From the NCBI GenBank assembly GCA_038236905.1, contig JBBRZG010000002.1, positions 19,064 to 83,063 on the forward strand: 64,000 bases of DNA. The letters run 5' to 3'. A model generated the notes under the pieces. The model was not told the DNA's origin. It did no database searches and saw nothing but the letters and a program-made list of their open reading frames with translations. Positions 62,993-64,000 of this stretch are shown in pieces. The DNA is from UKL13-2 sp038236905. Lineage in GTDB: Bacteria; Pseudomonadota; Gammaproteobacteria; Burkholderiales; Usitatibacteraceae. How positions within the stretch are numbered: the first letter of the stretch is position 1; the number at the start of each line of letters is the position of its first letter. The translations under genes were made by a program, and so were the position numbers.

Positions 62993-63048
62993 CAATTACT
63001 TACTTTCTTTGAGGTGTGGTTTGAATTTTAGAACAGATTGCAAAACGC

Positions 63049-64000
63049 TTAATCCGTTGACAAGCTGGTCAAAAACTCCTGCCAACGAGGCAAGATTTTC
63101 TCAGGCATGTACTGCGCAGATACAGTGGCACCGTTTTCGACAAGTTCAGCCCTTCTTCTATCTGCGGAAGCGCCTACAACACGCGCAATTGCTGCTGCTA
63201 TGTCTGGAGCCGAGTAAGGTGTGAAATATTCAGCCGCGTCACCATATACATCGCGATGCACGGGAATATCCGATGCCGCCACCGCGCCACCACATCGCAT
63301 GGCCTCCACGCCGGAAAAGTCGAAACCTTCGCCAAAGCTGGGGCATATTGTGGCGCGGGCATGTTTATAAAGCAGTCTTAATTCGGGTGCGGGTACGTCT
63401 TCCAGCATAAACACTTCGCCGCGCTCCAGCCAGGGGCGGAATTTTTTTACAATAGGCGAATGATCCCAACCAAGCATGCCGACAACGACTAACTTTAGTT
63501 GGGGAAAGCCTTCGGTTCGCATTTGTTCCCACGCTGAAAGCAGCGTGAGGTGATTTTTTCTCGGTTCTATGGTGGACACGATGAGGAGATAGTCGAGTGC
63601 CTTGGTTGCGATACCTGACGCGTCTTCCTGTTCTTCCTTATCAGCAACCGATTCGTTATGCGCGCTCGTCTGCGTGGTGCCTGACAGAATTGCTGGCGAT
63701 TTTTCGGCTAGCGAGCTTGCGGTAGTGCGTTTAATTTCAATACTCGCATTTTGCCGCGTACGAATTATTTCGGGGATGCGAACTGGCGTTGAATCTTCAT
63801 CAAAATAATGATGAGAAATCATATTGTGAATAGTGACGGCGCGCGCCTCAGCTTGAGGAAAAATCGAAACTAGATCGCGCCGCGTCGCATCAGACACACA
63901 CGCAAAATACGCGCCGCTTTCGACGTTTTTGCGCAAAGCATTGTAGTGCGAGGCCTGATGGTAAGCCTTGTCTGAAATGGTGTGCGGCATGAGCAGCGGG
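63049..64000 (-). CDS. GT4 glycosyltransferase (5' end beyond the window)
   Basis: The C-terminal 317 codons or so of a GT-B enzyme. The frame stays open to the window edge, so the start is not seen. FACVSDATRRDLVSIFP is the acceptor-domain end. LLIVSTIEPRKNHLTLLSAWEQ and FGEGFDFSGVEAMRCGGAV are the GT4 blocks, the latter carrying the E-x7-E motif. A long insertion rich in Ser, Ala and Thr (around residues 80-120 of the visible part) divides the two halves. It is the most upstream visible gene of the minus-strand operon. Confidence 0.85.
   Translation of the reverse strand, partial: PLLMPHTISDKAYHQASHYNALRKNVESGAYFACVSDATRRDLVSIFPQAEARAVTIHNMISHHYFDEDSTPVRIPEIIRTRQNASIEIKRTTASSLAEKSPAILSGTTQTSAHNESVADKEEQEDASGIATKALDYLLIVSTIEPRKNHLTLLSAWEQMRTEGFPQLKLVVVGMLGWDHSPIVKKFRPWLERGEVFMLEDVPAPELRLLYKHARATICPSFGEGFDFSGVEAMRCGGAVAASDIPVHRDVYGDAAEYFTPYSAPDIAAAIARVVGASADRRRAELVENGATVSAQYMPEKILPRWQEFLTSLSTD

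Overview
The window looks like a chromosomal segment of a Gram-negative proteobacterium, most likely a betaproteobacterium of the Burkholderiales type. The reasons are a CCA-encoding tRNA, Wza-, KpsS-, WcbI- and WcbR-like capsule genes, DUF3617, DUF3455 and DUF4214 proteins, lipoboxes, and moderate GC content. The genus cannot be named from sequence alone. Most of the window is a surface-polysaccharide (capsule) locus. It is interrupted by about 20 kb that encodes mainly secreted proteins of unknown function.

Layout. (1) 49-9746, plus strand: a tRNA with a CAT anticodon, then a single-module reducing type I polyketide/fatty-acid synthase (KS-AT-DH-degenerate MT-ER-KR-ACP) coupled by a one-base overlap to a PLP-dependent alpha-oxoamine synthase. 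This pair resembles RkpA/RkpG of Sinorhizobium and WcbR/WcbT of Burkholderia. (2) 9747-11551: gene-poor, with two small membrane or lipoprotein candidates. (3) 11552-26327, almost all minus strand: about ten exported proteins (CsgG-like, CARDB-like, DUF3617, DUF3455, Cys-rich and Pro-rich unknowns), a membrane Ser/Thr kinase with TPRs, and its ECF sigma factor. (4) 26607-29951, plus strand: a GT1-like glycosyltransferase, a small lipoprotein, and a seven-repeat FG-GAP/VCBS-like protein behind a consensus sigma-54 promoter. (5) 30152-34935, minus strand: a GT4, a KpsS-like capsule protein, a short-chain dehydrogenase and an LTA-synthase/sulfatase-type membrane enzyme, tightly overlapping. (6) 35383-59370, plus strand: a capsule-synthase/methyltransferase fusion, a Wza/KpsD-like export lipoprotein, a decayed sulfotransferase, several GT4 enzymes including one with three GT modules, FkbM methyltransferases, an adhesin-like protein with an S74 self-cleaving tail, a C-methyltransferase with Gmd and Rmd, and DUF4214 proteins. 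(7) 59545-64000, minus strand: a WcbI-GSCFA fusion, a methyltransferase, and a GT4 that runs off the window.

How the genes may work together. Gmd and Rmd should make GDP-D-rhamnose, or its 4-keto intermediate, which the neighbouring C-methyltransferase could branch. The GT4 enzymes would polymerise a glycan that FkbM, WcbI-type and other enzymes decorate. The synthase, oxoamine synthase, SDR, phospho/sulfo-transferase-like enzyme and KpsS could make a sphingoid-like lipid and a Kdo linker as the glycan's membrane anchor. The outer-membrane Wza/KpsD-like protein would export it. The inner-membrane transporter genes (KpsMT/Wzm-Wzt, KpsE/Wzc) are not in this window. The anchor pathway is an inference from gene content, not something the sequence proves.
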